Translations under genes and position numbers: made by a program | In this document: one piece after another, positions 20,596 through 32,998 of the stretch | How the letters are laid out: every line of letters begins with the position of its first letter | How positions within the stretch are numbered: the stretch's first letter is position 1 | Origin: an uncultured Clostridia bacterium | GTDB lineage: Bacteria > Bacillota > Clostridia > Oscillospirales > Acutalibacteraceae | Reading direction: 5' to 3' | NCBI GenBank assembly: GCA_947589575.1 | Contig: CANQBM010000006.1 | Span: forward strand, 1-64,000 | DNA length: 64,000 bases | The notes under the pieces: generated by a model | The model's database searches: none | Seen by the model: only the letters and a program-made list of their open reading frames with translations | Told to the model about the DNA's origin: nothing

Positions 20596-21789
20596 TTATT
20601 CGTTGATTGATGTAACAACGCCTGAACCAACAGTTCTGCCGCCCTCACGGATAGCAAAACGAAGACCCTCTTCAATAGCGATAGGAGTAATAAGCTCAAC
20701 ATTCATTACTACGTTATCGCCGGGCATACACATCTCTGTTCCCTCAGGAAGAGTGATAACGCCTGTTACGTCTGTTGTTCTAAAATAGAACTGCGGACGA
20801 TAGTTATTGAAGAAAGGAGTATGACGTCCACCCTCGTCCTTTGAAAGAACGTAAACCTGACCTGAGAATTTTGTGTGAGGTTTAATTGAACCAGGAGCAG
20901 CAAGTACCTGGCCGCGCTCAATGTCAGATCTCTGAACACCACGAAGAAGACAACCGATGTTGTCGCCGGCCTCAGCATAGTCAAGAATCTTTCTGAACAT
21001 CTCGATACCTGTGCATACTGTTGAACTGATTTCGTCATGAAGACCAACCATCTCAACTGTATCGTTAGTCTTAAGCTGACCGCGCTCTACTCTACCTGTA
21101 GCAACTGTACCGCGGCCTGTGATTGTGAATACGTCCTCGATAGGCATAAGGAAAGGAAGATCTGACTTACGGTCAGGAGTAGGAATATAGCTGTCAACAG
21201 CATCCATAAGTTCCTGAATGCAAGCACAAGCAGGATCGTCATTTGACTCAGCCTGAAGAGCCTTAAGAGCAGAACCCTTAATAATCGGGCAATCCTCATC
21301 AAACTCATACTCAGCGAGTGTCTCACGAATTTCCATTTCAACGAGCTCAAGAAGTTCTTCGTCGTCAACTTGGTCTGTCTTATTCATAAATACGATAATT
21401 GCAGGAACGCCTACCTGACGGGCAAGGAGAAGATGCTCCTTAGTCTGAGCCATAGGTCCGTCTGTTGATGCAATAACAAGGATAGCACCGTCCATCTGTG
21501 CGGCACCGGTAATCATGTTCTTGATATAGTCAGCATGACCCGGGCAGTCAACGTGAGCGTAGTGACGGGCGTCTGTTTCGTACTCAACGTGCGCAGTGTT
21601 GATTGTGATACCACGTTCTCTTTCTTCAGGAGCCTTATCAATATCTGCATAGTCCTCAAACTTTGCATAGCCCTTATTTGCAAGATACTTTGTGATAGCG
21701 GCAGTAAGAGTTGTCTTACCATGGTCAACGTGACCGATTGTACCAATGTTTACATGTGGTTTGGTACGATTAAAATGTTCTTTTGCCAT
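20596..21789 (-). CDS. tuf: Translation elongation factor Tu
   Basis: GTPase that delivers aminoacyl-tRNA to the ribosome. It has 397 residues. The motifs [10 protein letters not shown] (G1), DCPGHADY (G3) and NKTD (G4) are intact. The frame extends upstream to 21831, but AAGGAGG lies 9 nt before the ATG at 21789, and this N-terminus ([12 protein letters not shown]) is family-typical. It is the last gene of the str cluster, with its own promoter and a strong terminator. Only one copy is seen in this window. Confidence 0.99.
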   Translation of the reverse strand: MAKEHFNRTKPHVNIGTIGHVDHGKTTLTAAITKYLANKGYAKFEDYADIDKAPEERERGITINTAHVEYETDARHYAHVDCPGHADYIKNMITGAAQMDGAILVIASTDGPMAQTKEHLLLARQVGVPAIIVFMNKTDQVDDEELLELVEMEIRETLAEYEFDEDCPIIKGSALKALQAESNDDPACACIQELMDAVDSYIPTPDRKSDLPFLMPIEDVFTITGRGTVATGRVERGQLKTNDTVEMVGLHDEISSTVCTGIEMFRKILDYAEAGDNIGCLLRGVQRSDIERGQVLAAPGSIKPHTKFSGQVYVLSKDEGGRHTPFFNNYRPQFYFRTTDVTGVITLPEGTEMCMPGDNVVMNVELITPIAIEEGLRFAIREGGRTVGSGVVTSINE

Positions 21790-21835
21790 TGGAATTTCCT
21801 CCTTAAATTTTACATATAGAAAATTTGTCATAGAT

Positions 21836-21864
21836 ATTCTATCAAATACATATTAAAATATCAA
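21836..21864 (-). promoter_or_regulatory. Separate sigma-A promoter for tuf
   Basis: TTGATA, 17 bp, TAGAAT in the 103-bp fusA-tuf gap on the minus strand. It would allow tuf to be transcribed above the rest of the operon. Confidence 0.6.
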
Positions 21865-21892
21865 GACTTTTTTTAGATTTTATAGTCCGCAA

Positions 21893-24001
21893 TTAGTCCT
21901 TCTTGGCTCTTTCGCTTATAATTGCCTCACTGATTGACTTCGGCACAGGCTCGTAACCGTCAGGCTCCATTGTGTACTGACCGCGGCCCTGTGTCTTTGA
22001 ACGAAGGTCATTTACATAACCAAACATTTCTGAAAGCGGAACTCTTGCATTAACCTGTTTTGCTCCCGCTCTGTCCTCCATACCCTGAATCTGTCCGCGT
22101 CTGGAGTTAAGATCACCGATAACATCACCCATATAGGTTTCGGGTACGATAACAACAACCTTCATCATCGGTTCAAGGATAATCGGATTTGCGCCCTTTG
22201 CGGCGTCCTTGAAAGCCATTGAACCCGCAATCTTGAATGCCATTTCCGATGAGTCAACCTCGTGGTATGAACCGTCATAAAGCTCAACCTTAACGTCAAC
22301 TACATTATAGCCGGCAAGGATACCGCTCTTCATTGCGCCCTGAATACCTGTATCAACAGCAGGGATATACTCCTTAGGAATAGCGCCGCCGACAATCTGG
22401 TTAACAAATTCATATCCCTTGCCTATGCCGTTTTCATCAACATTAGGCATAATACGAATTTTAACGTGGCCGTACTGACCGCTGCCGCCTGACTGTCTCT
22501 TATACTTGAGGTCGGATGAGCCGGTACTCTGAATTGTCTCCTTATAAGCAACCTGAGGAGCGCCGACATTAGCCTCAACCTTAAATTCACGGAGAAGACG
22601 GTCAACAATAATCTCAAGGTGAAGCTCACCCATACCTGCGATAATTGTTTGTCCTGTTTCCTCGTCAGTATATGCTTTGAATGTTGGGTCTTCTTCCGCA
22701 AGTTTTGAAAGAGCAATACCCATTTTTTCCTGACCTGCTTTTGTTTTAGGCTCAATGGCTACACGTATAACAGGGTCAGGGAAATTCATTGATTCAAGAA
22801 TAATCGGGTGAGCCTCATCGCAAAGAGTATCACCGGTGGTTGTATTCTTAAGACCTACTGCTGCAGCAATATCGCCTGCGTAGCATACAGGAATATCCTC
22901 TCTGTGATTAGCGTGCATCTGAAGAATACGACCCATTCTTTCCTTTTGATCTTTAACAGAGTTAAAGCAAGGCGTACCTGCCTCGATTGTACCCGAATAT
23001 ACACGGAAGAAACAAATCTTACCAACAAACGGGTCTGTAGCAATCTTGAACGCAAGTGCTGAGAAAGGCTCATCATCAGACGAATGACGGACCTCCTCCT
23101 CTTCTGTTTCGGGGTTAATACCCTTGATTGACTCAACGTCTGTAGGAGCGGGCATAAAGTCAACTACTGCGTCAAGCAGAGGCTGAACACCCATATTACG
23201 GTAAGCTGTACCGCAGCATACAGGCACCATTTCGTTTGCAATCGTTGACTTACGGATAACCCTTTTGATTTCGTCAACAGATATTGCGTCCTCTCCCTCT
23301 TCAAAATACTTTTCCATAAGCTCCTCGTCCTGCTCTGCGACATGTTCGATAAGCTCTGTTCTGTATTTTGCCGCTAAATCTTTCATATCATCAGGTATTT
23401 CCTGAATCTCAAATTTCATACCCTTCTCTTTGTCAGGGTCAATATAAATAATTGCGTGATTTTCAATAAGGTCAATAATTCCCTTAAATGTATCCTCACT
23501 GCCTATCGGGAGTTGGATAGGAAGGGCATTACACTGAAAACGGTCCTTAACCATTTCCAACGCCCTGTAAAAATCGGCACCCATAATATCCATCTTGTTG
23601 ACAAATATCATTCTCGGTACCTTATATTCGTCAGCCTGTCTCCAAACAGTTTCAGACTGCGGTTCAACACCACCCTTTGCACAAAGAACGGTTACGGAAC
23701 CGTCAAGTACACGAAGTGAACGCTGTACCTCAACAGTGAAATCAACGTGGCCAGGCGTATCAATAATATTGATTCTATGGTTCTTCCAGAAACAAGTTGT
23801 AGCAGCGGAAGTAATTGTGATACCACGCTCCTGCTCCTGCTCCATCCAGTCCATTGTTGCAGCGCCGTCATGAGTTTCACCAATCTTGTGATTGATGCCT
23901 GTATAATACAGGATACGCTCTGTTGTAGTTGTTTTGCCTGCATCAATATGAGCCATAATACCAATATTTCTTGTCATTTCAAGAGATACTTTTCTTGGCA
24001 T
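21893..24001 (-). CDS. fusA: Translation elongation factor G
   Basis: GTPase that catalyses ribosomal translocation and helps in recycling. It has 702 residues. G motifs [24 protein letters not shown] and NKMD are present, followed by the usual domains II to V. It starts 12 bp after rpsG. The sequence is entirely typical. Confidence 0.98.
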   Translation of the reverse strand: MPRKVSLEMTRNIGIMAHIDAGKTTTTERILYYTGINHKIGETHDGAATMDWMEQEQERGITITSAATTCFWKNHRINIIDTPGHVDFTVEVQRSLRVLDGSVTVLCAKGGVEPQSETVWRQADEYKVPRMIFVNKMDIMGADFYRALEMVKDRFQCNALPIQLPIGSEDTFKGIIDLIENHAIIYIDPDKEKGMKFEIQEIPDDMKDLAAKYRTELIEHVAEQDEELMEKYFEEGEDAISVDEIKRVIRKSTIANEMVPVCCGTAYRNMGVQPLLDAVVDFMPAPTDVESIKGINPETEEEEVRHSSDDEPFSALAFKIATDPFVGKICFFRVYSGTIEAGTPCFNSVKDQKERMGRILQMHANHREDIPVCYAGDIAAAVGLKNTTTGDTLCDEAHPIILESMNFPDPVIRVAIEPKTKAGQEKMGIALSKLAEEDPTFKAYTDEETGQTIIAGMGELHLEIIVDRLLREFKVEANVGAPQVAYKETIQSTGSSDLKYKRQSGGSGQYGHVKIRIMPNVDENGIGKGYEFVNQIVGGAIPKEYIPAVDTGIQGAMKSGILAGYNVVDVKVELYDGSYHEVDSSEMAFKIAGSMAFKDAAKGANPIILEPMMKVVVIVPETYMGDVIGDLNSRRGQIQGMEDRAGAKQVNARVPLSEMFGYVNDLRSKTQGRGQYTMEPDGYEPVPKSISEAIISERAKKD

Positions 24002-24013
24002 AATATCCTCCTA

Positions 24014-24484
24014 TTAATATCTGAAATGAGCAAAGGCTTTGTTTGCTTCTGCCATCTTGTGTGTATCGTCGCACTTCTTTACAGCGCCGCCGGTCTTATT
24101 AACCGCGTCCATAATTTCCGCGGCAAGACGTTCCTTCATAGTTCTCTCTGAACGCTGACGCGCATAAAGAGTAATCCAGCGAAGACCGAGTGTCTGTCTT
24201 CTTTCAGGACGAACCTCAAGAGGAACCTGATAGGTTGCGCCGCCGATACGACGTGCCTTTACTTCAAGTACAGGCATTACATTTTCCATAGCTGCTTCAA
24301 AAGTTTCAAGCGGATCGTTGCCTGTTTTTTCCTTAATGATGTCAAATGCTCCGTAAACAATTTTCTGAGCGACACCCTTTTTTCCATTAAGCATAATGTT
24401 ATTAATTAATCTTGTTACAAGCTTTGAACTGTAAAGCGGATCAGGTAATACATCACGCTTAGCGATTTGACCTCTTCTTGGCAT
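24014..24484 (-). CDS. rpsG: 30S ribosomal protein S7
   Basis: Primary 16S rRNA-binding protein that nucleates assembly of the 30S head. It has 156 residues from the ATG at 24484 ([18 protein letters not shown]), which has GGAGGG upstream; the longer frame to 24502 would run through that site. In E. coli S7 represses its own operon. Confidence 0.98.
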   Translation of the reverse strand: MPRRGQIAKRDVLPDPLYSSKLVTRLINNIMLNGKKGVAQKIVYGAFDIIKEKTGNDPLETFEAAMENVMPVLEVKARRIGGATYQVPLEVRPERRQTLGLRWITLYARQRSERTMKERLAAEIMDAVNKTGGAVKKCDDTHKMAEANKAFAHFRY

Positions 24485-24621
24485 CTCGCTTCCCTCCTTC
24501 ATAAATTTTCAATGAGTTCATAGGTACTCGGTTTTCCCGTGGAGTCAACAAAAGATCATATACGCATTTATAATAATAGGTATATAAACTATTGTTATTC
24601 CATAAGAAAGAAATTTAAGGC

Positions 24622-25044
24622 TTACTTCTTTGCAGCCTTAGGCCTTTTAGCGCCGTACTTTGAACGACCCTGCATTCTGCCGTTTACACCCTGTGTATCA
24701 AGAGTACCGCGGATAATATGGTAACGTACACCGGGAAGATCCTTAACACGGCCGCCGCGAATCATAACAACTGAGTGTTCCTGAAGATTGTGACCGACAC
24801 CGGGAATGTAAGCGGAAACTTCAATTCCGTTTGTAAGACGAACTCTGGCAATCTTACGAAGCGCTGAGTTAGGCTTTTTAGGAGTTGCTGTCTTAACCGC
24901 TGTACAAACACCGCGCTTTTGAGGAGAATCATTATCTGTCATAATGTTCTTCTTTGTGTTAAGTCCCTTAAGAAGTGCGGGCGCCTTTGCCTTCTTCTCT
25001 ATAGACTTACGTCCTGTTCTTACGAGTTGATTAAAGGTAGGCAA
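24622..25044 (-). CDS. rpsL: 30S ribosomal protein S12
   Basis: Decoding-site ribosomal protein. The normal N-terminus [12 protein letters not shown] is reached from a TTG start at 25044 with AAAGGAG 8 nt upstream; the ORF-track start at 25113 adds residues that do not belong. It has 140 residues, with an insertion of about 13 residues ([13 protein letters not shown]) near position 30, as in other Firmicutes. The streptomycin-relevant lysines ([16 protein letters not shown]) are wild type. A leader of about 200 nt precedes it. Confidence 0.97.
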   Translation of the reverse strand: MPTFNQLVRTGRKSIEKKAKAPALLKGLNTKKNIMTDNDSPQKRGVCTAVKTATPKKPNSALRKIARVRLTNGIEVSAYIPGVGHNLQEHSVVMIRGGRVKDLPGVRYHIIRGTLDTQGVNGRMQGRSKYGAKRPKAAKK

Positions 25045-25154
25045 TAGTTTATCTCCTTTCATAATAATATTTTTATACGCACAATATTTTATACATTTAT
25101 GCGCATAAATCATACATCAAAAAAATTTGCTGTATCATTTAAGCGCACACACTC

Positions 25155-25178
25155 GGGGCGAAAATAAAATTTCGCCCC
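25155..25178 (-). promoter_or_regulatory. Stem-loop in the rpsL operon leader
   Basis: GGGGCGAAA and TTTCGCCCC form a perfect 9-bp stem with a 6-nt loop, about 110 nt before rpsL and 85 nt after the rpoC stop. On the minus strand it has no T run after it, so it is not a standard terminator. It lies inside the transcript that starts from the promoter at the end of rpoC, so a role as a regulatory or processing element is possible. Confidence 0.55.
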
Positions 25179-25254
25179 AAATTTTGTGCTTTTAACTAAA
25201 TAAACGTGTAATTATTTGTTGAATTTTACCAAATATAAACTCACGCAAATTAGC

Positions 25255-25283
25255 ATTATACCTTATGACATTGAATTTGTCAA
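25255..25283 (-). promoter_or_regulatory. Consensus promoter for rpsL-rpsG-fusA, overlapping the end of rpoC
   Basis: TTGACA, 17 bp, TATAAT on the minus strand, both hexamers perfect. The -35 lies in the last rpoC codons and the -10 is just beyond the stop. It would start a transcript about 200 nt before rpsL. Confidence 0.82.
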
Positions 25284-28200
25284 TAGCTCTTGTAACTGTT
25301 CAAGATTTAAAATTTCATCGCTGCCCTCTGATGAGAAATAACTCGGAACAACATCAACGTTTCTGAATACATCCATACCCGTACCGGCAGGAACAAGCTT
25401 ACCGATGATAACATTTTCTTTAAGTCCGATAAGCGGATCGCTCTTGCCCTTAATTGCCGCGTCGGTAAGAACTCTTGTAGTTTCCTGGAACGATGCGGCG
25501 GAAAGGAATGAATCCGTTGCGAGAGAAGCCTTTGTAATACCCATAAGAATAGGAATATACGTTGCTTTTTTGAGGTCGGTTTCCCCTGCTTTAATTCTTG
25601 CCTCAATCTTATCGTTCTCCTCGTCAACGGCAGCAACATCTACCATTGTGCCTCCAACAAGCTCTGTATCGCCCGCGTCGTCAACCGTACATTTTTTAAG
25701 CATTTGACGAACAATAACCTCAATATGCTTATCGTTGATGTCAACACCCTGTGTACGATATGCAAACTGTACTTCTTTGATAAGATAATTGTAAACGGCC
25801 TCTTCGCCGAGAATTGCAAGAACATCGTGAGGATTTACCGCGCCGAGAGTAAGCTCCGTACCCTTTTGAATATGAGCTCCCTCAACAATATTTTCACAAA
25901 GGCGCGCTCCGTATGGAATGAGATATTTTTTCTCTTCCGCTGTCTCGCTGTTAAACACAATAACATGACGGCTCTTCTTAATTTCCTCAAATCTGACGTC
26001 GCCTTCAATTTCAGAGAGAATGGCGAGCTGTTTCGGTTTTCTTGCCTCAAACAACTCTTCAACTCTCGGAAGACCTTGTGTAATATCGGCGCCGCCTGCT
26101 ACACCGCCGGTGTGGAATGTTCTCATAGTAAGCTGGGTGCCCGGTTCACCGATTGACTGAGCCGCAATAATGCCGACTGCCTCTCCGACCTGAACAGGCT
26201 CATTAAACGCAAGATTTGAACCGTAGCATTTACGGCATACACCATGGCGTGATTTACAGGTAATAAGAGAACGGATTTTAACTGATTCAATGCCTGCATC
26301 GGCAATACGTTTAGCATCGTCGGCAGTCATCATCTTATTTGTTTCCATTATAACCTCGCCTGTATTAGGATCTATGACAGGCTCAGAGCAATATCTTCCC
26401 GTAAGTCTTTCTTCAAGTGTTTCAAGAACACGATTGCCGTCCATAATTCTTGAAACAACAATACCCTCATGGCATCCGCAGTCATCATCACGGATAATAA
26501 CATCCTGTGATACGTCAACAAGACGGCGGGTAAGATAACCCGAGTCAGCGGTACGAAGAGCTGTATCGGCAAGACCTTTACGCGCGCCGCGCGAGGAAAT
26601 AAAATACTCAAGAATATTAAGACCTTCACGGTAGTTAGCTCTAATAGGAACTTCGATTGTCTTACCCGCAGTATTAGCGATAAGACCTCTCATACCTGCA
26701 AGCTGGCGAAGCTGTGATGTACTACCGCGGGCGCCTGAGTCAACCATCATATGAATCGGGTTGTGAGCGCCGTCAAAATTACCTGTAAGCTCGTTTGAAA
26801 CCTTATTTGTACAATCCTCCCAAGCTTTGATAACAGCGGAAGAACGCTCCTCATTGGTAATAAGACCGTAATTATAATTATATGTGATTTCATCAACCCT
26901 TTTCTCTGCCTCGGCAAGATATTCCTTTTTCTTTTCAGGAATAAGAGCGTCGCAGACAGCAACTGTTGTGCCGGATACGGTTGAATATTTATATCCTTGC
27001 GCTTTGAGCTCGTCAAGCACCTTTGACGCGATTGAAACGCCGTGAACATTTATGCACTTTTCTGCAATCTGACCGAGCTGTTTCTTTTTAACAACAAATG
27101 AAACCTCAAGCTCAAATTCATTTTCGGGATTTGTTCTGTCAACAAAACCGAGATCCTGCGGAACGGGTCTGTTAAATATTACGCGACCGATTGTAGTTTT
27201 AACAAGTTTTGACTTCTGTACGCCGTCAATTTCCTTGGTAAAGCGTATAAGACATTCTGAATGAAGACCAAGCGAGCCTTCCTGATATGCCATCATAGCC
27301 TCATCGGTATCACGGTAAATATTATATTTAGTAATCTCTTTGCCGTCGATTACTTCAGTTCTCGGACAGCCCGGCTCTCCTTCTTTAATCATAGTAAGGT
27401 AATAGGAGCCGATAACCATATCTTGTGTAGGAACGGCAACGGGCTTGCCGTCCGACGGTTTAAGAAGATTATTAGCAGCAAGCATAAGCATTCTTGCCTC
27501 TGCCTGAGCCTCTGCCGAAAGAGGTACGTGAACAGCCATCTGGTCACCGTCAAAATCGGCATTGAAAGCCGTGCACGCAAGCGGATGAAGCTTAATTGCT
27601 CTACCTTCAACAAGCACGGGCTCAAATGCCTGAATACCGAGTCTGTGAAGTGTAGGAGCACGGTTAAGCATTACAGGATGATCCCTTATTACAACCTCAA
27701 GGCAGTCCCATACAGCGGGGTTATTTGCCCTTTCAACCATTTTTCTTGCTGATTTAATGTTCGACGCAACGCCTGTTTCAACAAGTCTTTTCATTACAAA
27801 CGGCTTGAAAAGCTCAATAGCCATTTCCTTAGGAAGACCGCACTGGTGCATCTTAAGCTCAGGACCTACAACTATAACCGAACGTCCTGAATAGTCAACA
27901 CGCTTACCGAGAAGATTCTGGCGGAAACGTCCCTGCTTACCCTTAAGCATATCTGAAAGGGATTTAAGAGGTCTGTTGTTCGGACCTGTTACGGGTCTTC
28001 CACGTCTGCCGTTATCAATAAGAGCGTCAACGGACTCCTGAAGCATTCTCTTTTCGTTTCTGACGATAATTTCAGGCGCGCCGAGTTCAAGAAGTCTCTT
28101 AAGACGGTTATTACGGTTGATAACACGTCTGTAAAGGTCATTTAAATCAGATGTTGCAAATCTTCCTCCGTCAAGCTGAACCATTGGACGAATATCCGGA

Positions 28201-28907
28201 GGAATAACCGGAATAACATCAAGAATCATCCACTCAAGCTTATTTCCGCTGTGGTAGAAAGCGTCAACAACATCAAGTCTTTTTAGAAGTCTGACTCTCT
28301 TTTGTCCTGTTGCATTTTCAAGCTCTGCGGTGAGTTCGTCACGAAGCTGTACAATGTCAATGCTCTGAAGAAGCTCTTTAATTGCCTCAGCTCCCATTCC
28401 CGCCTTAAAGTCATCCTCATATCTCTCGCGCATTTCAGCATATTCTTTTTCATTGAGAATCTGCATTTTTTCAAGCGGAGTATCACCCGGGTCGGTTACT
28501 ATATAAAGCGCAAAGTAAAGCACTTTTTCAAGATACCTCGGACTAATATCAAGAACAAGGCCGAGACGGCTCGGAATACCTTTGAAATACCATATATGGG
28601 ATACGGGAGCCGCAAGCTCAATATGCCCCATACGTTCACGGCGAACCTTTGCGCGCGTAATCTCAACGCCGCAGCGCTCACAGACTTTTCCTTTATATCT
28701 AACTCTTTTGTACTTGCCGCAGTGACATTCCCAGTCCTTCATCGGACCGAAAATTCTTTCACAGAAAAGACCGTCACGCTCAGGTTTAAGAGTTCTGTAA
28801 TTTATTGTTTCGGGCTTTGTTACCTCACCGTAAGACCACTCGCGTATCTTCTCCGGAGATGCAAGACCGATTTTTATAGAACTGAATTCGTTTTCATAAA
28901 TATCCAT
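25263..28907 (-). CDS. rpoC: RNA polymerase beta-prime subunit
   Basis: Catalytic subunit of RNA polymerase, 1214 residues. The active-site metal motif NADFDGDQM is present. The N-terminal zinc site ([19 protein letters not shown]) and the second zinc site ([19 protein letters not shown]) are intact. It starts 48 bp after rpoB. Its last codons contain the -35 of the next promoter. No ribosomal L7Ae-type gene lies between it and rpsL, unlike in Bacillus. Confidence 0.99.
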   Translation of the reverse strand: MDIYENEFSSIKIGLASPEKIREWSYGEVTKPETINYRTLKPERDGLFCERIFGPMKDWECHCGKYKRVRYKGKVCERCGVEITRAKVRRERMGHIELAAPVSHIWYFKGIPSRLGLVLDISPRYLEKVLYFALYIVTDPGDTPLEKMQILNEKEYAEMRERYEDDFKAGMGAEAIKELLQSIDIVQLRDELTAELENATGQKRVRLLKRLDVVDAFYHSGNKLEWMILDVIPVIPPDIRPMVQLDGGRFATSDLNDLYRRVINRNNRLKRLLELGAPEIIVRNEKRMLQESVDALIDNGRRGRPVTGPNNRPLKSLSDMLKGKQGRFRQNLLGKRVDYSGRSVIVVGPELKMHQCGLPKEMAIELFKPFVMKRLVETGVASNIKSARKMVERANNPAVWDCLEVVIRDHPVMLNRAPTLHRLGIQAFEPVLVEGRAIKLHPLACTAFNADFDGDQMAVHVPLSAEAQAEARMLMLAANNLLKPSDGKPVAVPTQDMVIGSYYLTMIKEGEPGCPRTEVIDGKEITKYNIYRDTDEAMMAYQEGSLGLHSECLIRFTKEIDGVQKSKLVKTTIGRVIFNRPVPQDLGFVDRTNPENEFELEVSFVVKKKQLGQIAEKCINVHGVSIASKVLDELKAQGYKYSTVSGTTVAVCDALIPEKKKEYLAEAEKRVDEITYNYNYGLITNEERSSAVIKAWEDCTNKVSNELTGNFDGAHNPIHMMVDSGARGSTSQLRQLAGMRGLIANTAGKTIEVPIRANYREGLNILEYFISSRGARKGLADTALRTADSGYLTRRLVDVSQDVIIRDDDCGCHEGIVVSRIMDGNRVLETLEERLTGRYCSEPVIDPNTGEVIMETNKMMTADDAKRIADAGIESVKIRSLITCKSRHGVCRKCYGSNLAFNEPVQVGEAVGIIAAQSIGEPGTQLTMRTFHTGGVAGGADITQGLPRVEELFEARKPKQLAILSEIEGDVRFEEIKKSRHVIVFNSETAEEKKYLIPYGARLCENIVEGAHIQKGTELTLGAVNPHDVLAILGEEAVYNYLIKEVQFAYRTQGVDINDKHIEVIVRQMLKKCTVDDAGDTELVGGTMVDVAAVDEENDKIEARIKAGETDLKKATYIPILMGITKASLATDSFLSAASFQETTRVLTDAAIKGKSDPLIGLKENVIIGKLVPAGTGMDVFRNVDVVPSYFSSEGSDEILNLEQLQELLTNSMS

Positions 28908-28955
28908 TTGGAAGCGCTCCTTTTTTATAATTTTTTAAGCGGAAGTCGTATCAGA

Positions 28956-31900
28956 TTATTCTTCATTATTTTCTTCGCCGCCGCTGTAATCATCGGCAAA
29001 CAATTCGGAAAATACATCTGACTGACCTGCTTCCTCGCTTTCACCTTCGGCATTTTCCACGCCGTAACCTTCCTGACCTTCAAAATCATTGACTGTGGTG
29101 AAAGCATGCTCGTCAATAGGCTGTATTCCTGTACCGTCATCTAAATCCTGCTTAAGCTCAACCTCGTTGCCGTTTCGGTCAAGAACCTTTGTGTCAAGGG
29201 CAAGAGCCTGTAATTCCTTAAACAGAACCTTAAAGGATTCAGGTGTACCCGCTGTAGGAATATTCTCTCCCTTAACAATAGCCTCATAAGTGCGGACACG
29301 TCCTACAACGTCATCAGACTTAACTGTTGCGATTTCCTGAAGAGTATAAGCGGCGCCGTAAGCCTCAAGCGCCCAAACCTCCATCTCGCCGAATCGCTGT
29401 CCGCCGAACTGTGCTTTACCGCCGAGCGGCTGCTGCGTAACAAGACTGTAAGGACCTGTTGAACGCGCATGAATTTTATCGTCAACAAGGTGGTGGAGTT
29501 TTAAGAAATACATATATCCTACAGTAATTCTGTTATCAAATTTTTCGCCTGTACGTCCGTCAATAAGCTCTGTCTTACCGTCATAAACCTTATTGCCGTT
29601 TTCATCAACATAATAGCCTATGTCAGCAAGCTTAAGACATTCGCGGATATCCTGCTCGTGAGCGCCGTCAAATACCGGAGTCATCATTTTCCATCCGAGC
29701 GCCATTGCGGCATAGCCGAGATGGACCTCAAGCACCTGACCTATATTCATACGTGAAGGTACGCCGAGCGGATTAAGAACTATATCAAGCGGTCTTCCAT
29801 CCGGAAGAAACGGCATATCCTCCTGAGGAAGAATCCTTGAAACAACACCCTTGTTTCCGTGACGACCTGCCATCTTGTCGCCGACCTGGATTTTACGTTT
29901 CTGGGCTATATAAACTCTTACGACTTTATTGACGCCGGGCGAAAGCTCATCGCTGTTAGCGCGTGTAAATACCTTTACGTCAACTACTATACCGTACTCG
30001 CCGTGAGGTACACGCATTGAGGTATCTCTTACCTCTCTTGCCTTTTCGCCGAAGATTGCGCGTAAAAGTCTTTCCTCCGCGGTAAGCTCAGTTTCACCCT
30101 TAGGAGTTACCTTGCCGACAAGAATATCGCCCGAATGAACCTCTGCTCCGATACGGATAATGCCGTCCGCGTCAAGATCCCTTAGAGCATCCTCGCCGAC
30201 ATTGGGAATATCCCTTGTAATTTCCTCAGGACCGAGTTTTGTATCACGTGATTCAATTTCATGCTCCTCAATATGAATTGAGGTGTAAACATCATCACGA
30301 ACTATTTTTTCATTGATAAGAACAGCGTCCTCGTAGTTATAACCTTCCCAGGTCATAAATCCGATAAGCGCATTCTTACCAAGTGAAATTTCGCCGTTAC
30401 ATGTTGCGGGACCGTCAGCAATCACCTGTCCTTCCTCAACCGTTTGGTGAAGTGAAACAATGGGACGCTGGTTAATACAAGTACCCTGGTTTGAGCCTGA
30501 AAATTTAACAAGCTCGTATCTATCTACAGAATTATCCTTAGTTTTGATTTCTATAGTATCCGCGTCAACTGAAATAACAGTGCCGCTGTGTTTAGCTATC
30601 ACAACAACGCCTGAGTCATATGCCGCCTTGTATTCCATACCTGTGCCGACAACCGGAGCGACCGTCTTAAGAAGCGGAACTGCCTGACGCTGCATGTTAG
30701 CGCCCATAAGAGCGCGGTTAGCGTCATCGTTTTCAAGAAACGGTATCATTGCCGTAGCGACCGAAACTACCATCTTAGGCGATACATCCATATAATCCAC
30801 CCTCTCAGGCGGCATTGTCATAAACTCATCTCTGTAACGGCAGGTTACTCTTTGATTAGCAAATCTGCCGTTTTCATCAAGAGGCTCATTTGCCTGAGCC
30901 ACAACGTAATTATCCTCAACGTCAGCCGTCATATAAACAACCTCGTCGGTAACTACGCCTGTTTCCTTATCAACCTTACGGTAAGGAGCCTCAATAAAGC
31001 CGTACTCATTCAAACGGCTGTAGCAGGCAAGATATGAAATCAAACCGATGTTAGGACCTTCAGGAGTTTCAATAGGACACATTCTTCCGTAGTGGGTGTA
31101 ATGAACGTCTCTGACTTCAAATCCTGCGCGGTCTCTTGAAAGACCGCCGGGACCGAGAGCGGAAAGTCTTCTCTTATGAGTAAGCTCCGCAAGCGGATTG
31201 TTCTGGTCCATAAACTGTGAAAGCGGTGAAGAGCCGAAGAACTCCTTAATAGCCGCTACAACAGGTCTTATATTAATGAGTGCCTGAGGGGTAATAGCCT
31301 CCTCATCGTCCTGCGCCTGAAGAGTCATTCTTTCACGGATAACTCTTTCCATTCTCGTAAAGCCTATTCTGAACTGATTCTGGAGTAACTCGCCTACAGC
31401 GCGTATTCTTCTGTTGCCGAGGTGGTCAATATCATCAAGTGAGCCTAAACCAAACGCAAGGTTATTAAGATAAGATACAGTTGCAAAAATATCGTCGACT
31501 ATAATGTGCTTTGGAACAAGATCATCTGCTCTGAGCTCTATTTCTTCCTTAAGAGCTTTCTCATCGCCAGCGCATTTGTCAAGAATTTCAGAAAGAACCC
31601 TGTACGAAACCTTTTCCTTAATTCCTAAAGGCTTGCAGTCAAAATCAACGTAAGCATTGATGTCAACCATACCATTTGACACAATTTTAATCTCTCTGCC
31701 GTCTACATCAACGAATGCGAACATAACGCCGGCATTTTCAATTTCCATAGCTTTTTCGGCGGAAATCTTTTCTCCTGCATCTGCAAGAAGCTCGCCCTGA
31801 GGCGAAATAATCGGCTGTGTCAGTTTTTGATTTGCAAGTCTGTCGCTTATACCGAGTTTTTTATTGTATTTGTATCTGCCTACTCTTGACAGGTCATAAC

Positions 31901-32693
31901 GGTGAGCGTCAAAGAAAAGACCGTCAAGATGCGCTTGCGCAGTTTCAAGCGTAGGAGGTTCGCCCGGACGAAGCTTTTTGTAAACCTCAAGCAGAGCCTC
32001 CTCCTGATTCTTTGTCGTATCCTTTTCAATGGTTGCAAGAATTCTCTCGTCCTCGCCAAAGAAATCAACAATCTCGCTGTCTGTACCCAAACCGAGCGCT
32101 CTTAAAAATGTGGTAATGTAAATCTTTCTGTTTTTATCAATACGGACATAAAAAAGATCGTTTGCGTCTGTCTCATATTCAAGCCATGCACCGCGGTTTG
32201 GAATTACCGTATTTGTAAATAACTCCTTACCTGTTTTATCATGCTCCATATGATAGTAAACACCGGGGGAACGAACAAGCTGGGATACGATACACCTTTC
32301 AGCGCCGTTAATAACAAATGTACCCGCGTCGGTCATCCAAGGGAAATCTCCCATGAATACCGTGTTTTCCTTAACCTCTCCGGTTTCCTTATTGACAAGC
32401 CTTGCCCTTACCTTCAGCGGCTTTGCATAAGTTGTGTCGCGCGCTTTGCACTGGGCGATTGAGTATTTCGGCTCCTCATCCATTGTATAGTCGATAAAGT
32501 CTAAAATAAGGTTGCCCGAATAATCGGTTATTGAACCTATATCCCTGAACACCTCTTTAAGACCTTCATCAAGGAACCACCGGTATGAGCTTTTCTGCAC
32601 CTCAATCAAGTTAGGCATCTGCATAACTTCATTGATTTTAGCAAAGTTTTTGCGGACGGTAGTGCCAAGCTGTATGTCTTTCACATTTACCAT
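28956..32693 (-). CDS. rpoB: RNA polymerase beta subunit
   Basis: Beta subunit of RNA polymerase, 1245 residues. The start at 32693 is set by AGGAG 8 nt upstream; the frame is open to 32711. The rifampicin-pocket segment ([19 protein letters not shown]) has the sensitive wild-type residues. The RLPHGE-like [11 protein letters not shown] and [11 protein letters not shown] segments are present. The C-terminal tail is acidic. rplJ/rplL do not precede it; instead there is a promoter. Confidence 0.99.
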   Translation of the reverse strand: MVNVKDIQLGTTVRKNFAKINEVMQMPNLIEVQKSSYRWFLDEGLKEVFRDIGSITDYSGNLILDFIDYTMDEEPKYSIAQCKARDTTYAKPLKVRARLVNKETGEVKENTVFMGDFPWMTDAGTFVINGAERCIVSQLVRSPGVYYHMEHDKTGKELFTNTVIPNRGAWLEYETDANDLFYVRIDKNRKIYITTFLRALGLGTDSEIVDFFGEDERILATIEKDTTKNQEEALLEVYKKLRPGEPPTLETAQAHLDGLFFDAHRYDLSRVGRYKYNKKLGISDRLANQKLTQPIISPQGELLADAGEKISAEKAMEIENAGVMFAFVDVDGREIKIVSNGMVDINAYVDFDCKPLGIKEKVSYRVLSEILDKCAGDEKALKEEIELRADDLVPKHIIVDDIFATVSYLNNLAFGLGSLDDIDHLGNRRIRAVGELLQNQFRIGFTRMERVIRERMTLQAQDDEEAITPQALINIRPVVAAIKEFFGSSPLSQFMDQNNPLAELTHKRRLSALGPGGLSRDRAGFEVRDVHYTHYGRMCPIETPEGPNIGLISYLACYSRLNEYGFIEAPYRKVDKETGVVTDEVVYMTADVEDNYVVAQANEPLDENGRFANQRVTCRYRDEFMTMPPERVDYMDVSPKMVVSVATAMIPFLENDDANRALMGANMQRQAVPLLKTVAPVVGTGMEYKAAYDSGVVVIAKHSGTVISVDADTIEIKTKDNSVDRYELVKFSGSNQGTCINQRPIVSLHQTVEEGQVIADGPATCNGEISLGKNALIGFMTWEGYNYEDAVLINEKIVRDDVYTSIHIEEHEIESRDTKLGPEEITRDIPNVGEDALRDLDADGIIRIGAEVHSGDILVGKVTPKGETELTAEERLLRAIFGEKAREVRDTSMRVPHGEYGIVVDVKVFTRANSDELSPGVNKVVRVYIAQKRKIQVGDKMAGRHGNKGVVSRILPQEDMPFLPDGRPLDIVLNPLGVPSRMNIGQVLEVHLGYAAMALGWKMMTPVFDGAHEQDIRECLKLADIGYYVDENGNKVYDGKTELIDGRTGEKFDNRITVGYMYFLKLHHLVDDKIHARSTGPYSLVTQQPLGGKAQFGGQRFGEMEVWALEAYGAAYTLQEIATVKSDDVVGRVRTYEAIVKGENIPTAGTPESFKVLFKELQALALDTKVLDRNGNEVELKQDLDDGTGIQPIDEHAFTTVNDFEGQEGYGVENAEGESEEAGQSDVFSELFADDYSGGEENNEE

Positions 32694-32828
32694 TAGAGTC
32701 ACTCCTATCATAGTTTTTCGGTAATAACGAATTTTGCGTTTTTCCGACTAAAAAGTATTGACTTTTTGTTACGGATTTATCAAGGACGATTAGCGATAAC
32801 GCATAATCTTCCATTATGGATGCCATAT

Positions 32829-32857
32829 AATATAAAACATTAAATTAACTGTGTCAA
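32829..32857 (-). promoter_or_regulatory. Sigma-A promoter of rpoB-rpoC
   Basis: TTGACA, 17 bp, TATATT on the minus strand, about 135 bp before the rpoB start. Confidence 0.72.
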
Positions 32858-32951
32858 TATTTTTTTCAAATTATTTACAACAAACACAAAAACTTTTTGA
32901 AACACGCCTCCGAGTGTTTTAAAAATATCTTTAAAATTGCCATATATTCCA

Positions 32952-32980
32952 TTGATTTAGACAGATTGATTTGATATAAT
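32952..32980 (+). promoter_or_regulatory. Promoter of the peptide-binding lipoprotein gene
   Basis: TTGATT, 17 bp, TATAAT; the predicted mRNA leader is only about a dozen bases, just enough for the AGGTGA ribosome site. Confidence 0.65.
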
Positions 32981-32998
32981 GGCAGTTAGGTGAATTAT

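Larger units (their letters stand above)
32694..32998. other. Divergent intergenic region between rpoB and a peptide-binding lipoprotein gene
   Basis: About 305 bp, AT-rich. It holds the rpoB promoter and a roughly 130-nt rpoB leader on the minus strand, and the promoter of the lipoprotein gene on the plus strand. I see no tRNA, terminator or riboswitch in it. Confidence 0.6.

Noticed and set aside
21513-21819. ORF-track entries antisense or in other frames within tuf, fusA, rpoB and rpoC
   Set aside because: They are shadows of strongly conserved genes with no ribosome sites or family resemblance.
25155-25178. GC-rich hairpin as the rpoBC terminator
   Set aside because: On the minus strand it is followed by GAGTGTGTGCG with no T run; it also lies downstream of the rpsL promoter. 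It is kept as a leader element instead.
32638-32826. 62-aa minus-strand ORF over the rpoB leader and start
   Set aside because: It overlaps the rpoB start in another frame, has no ribosome site and no recognisable sequence.
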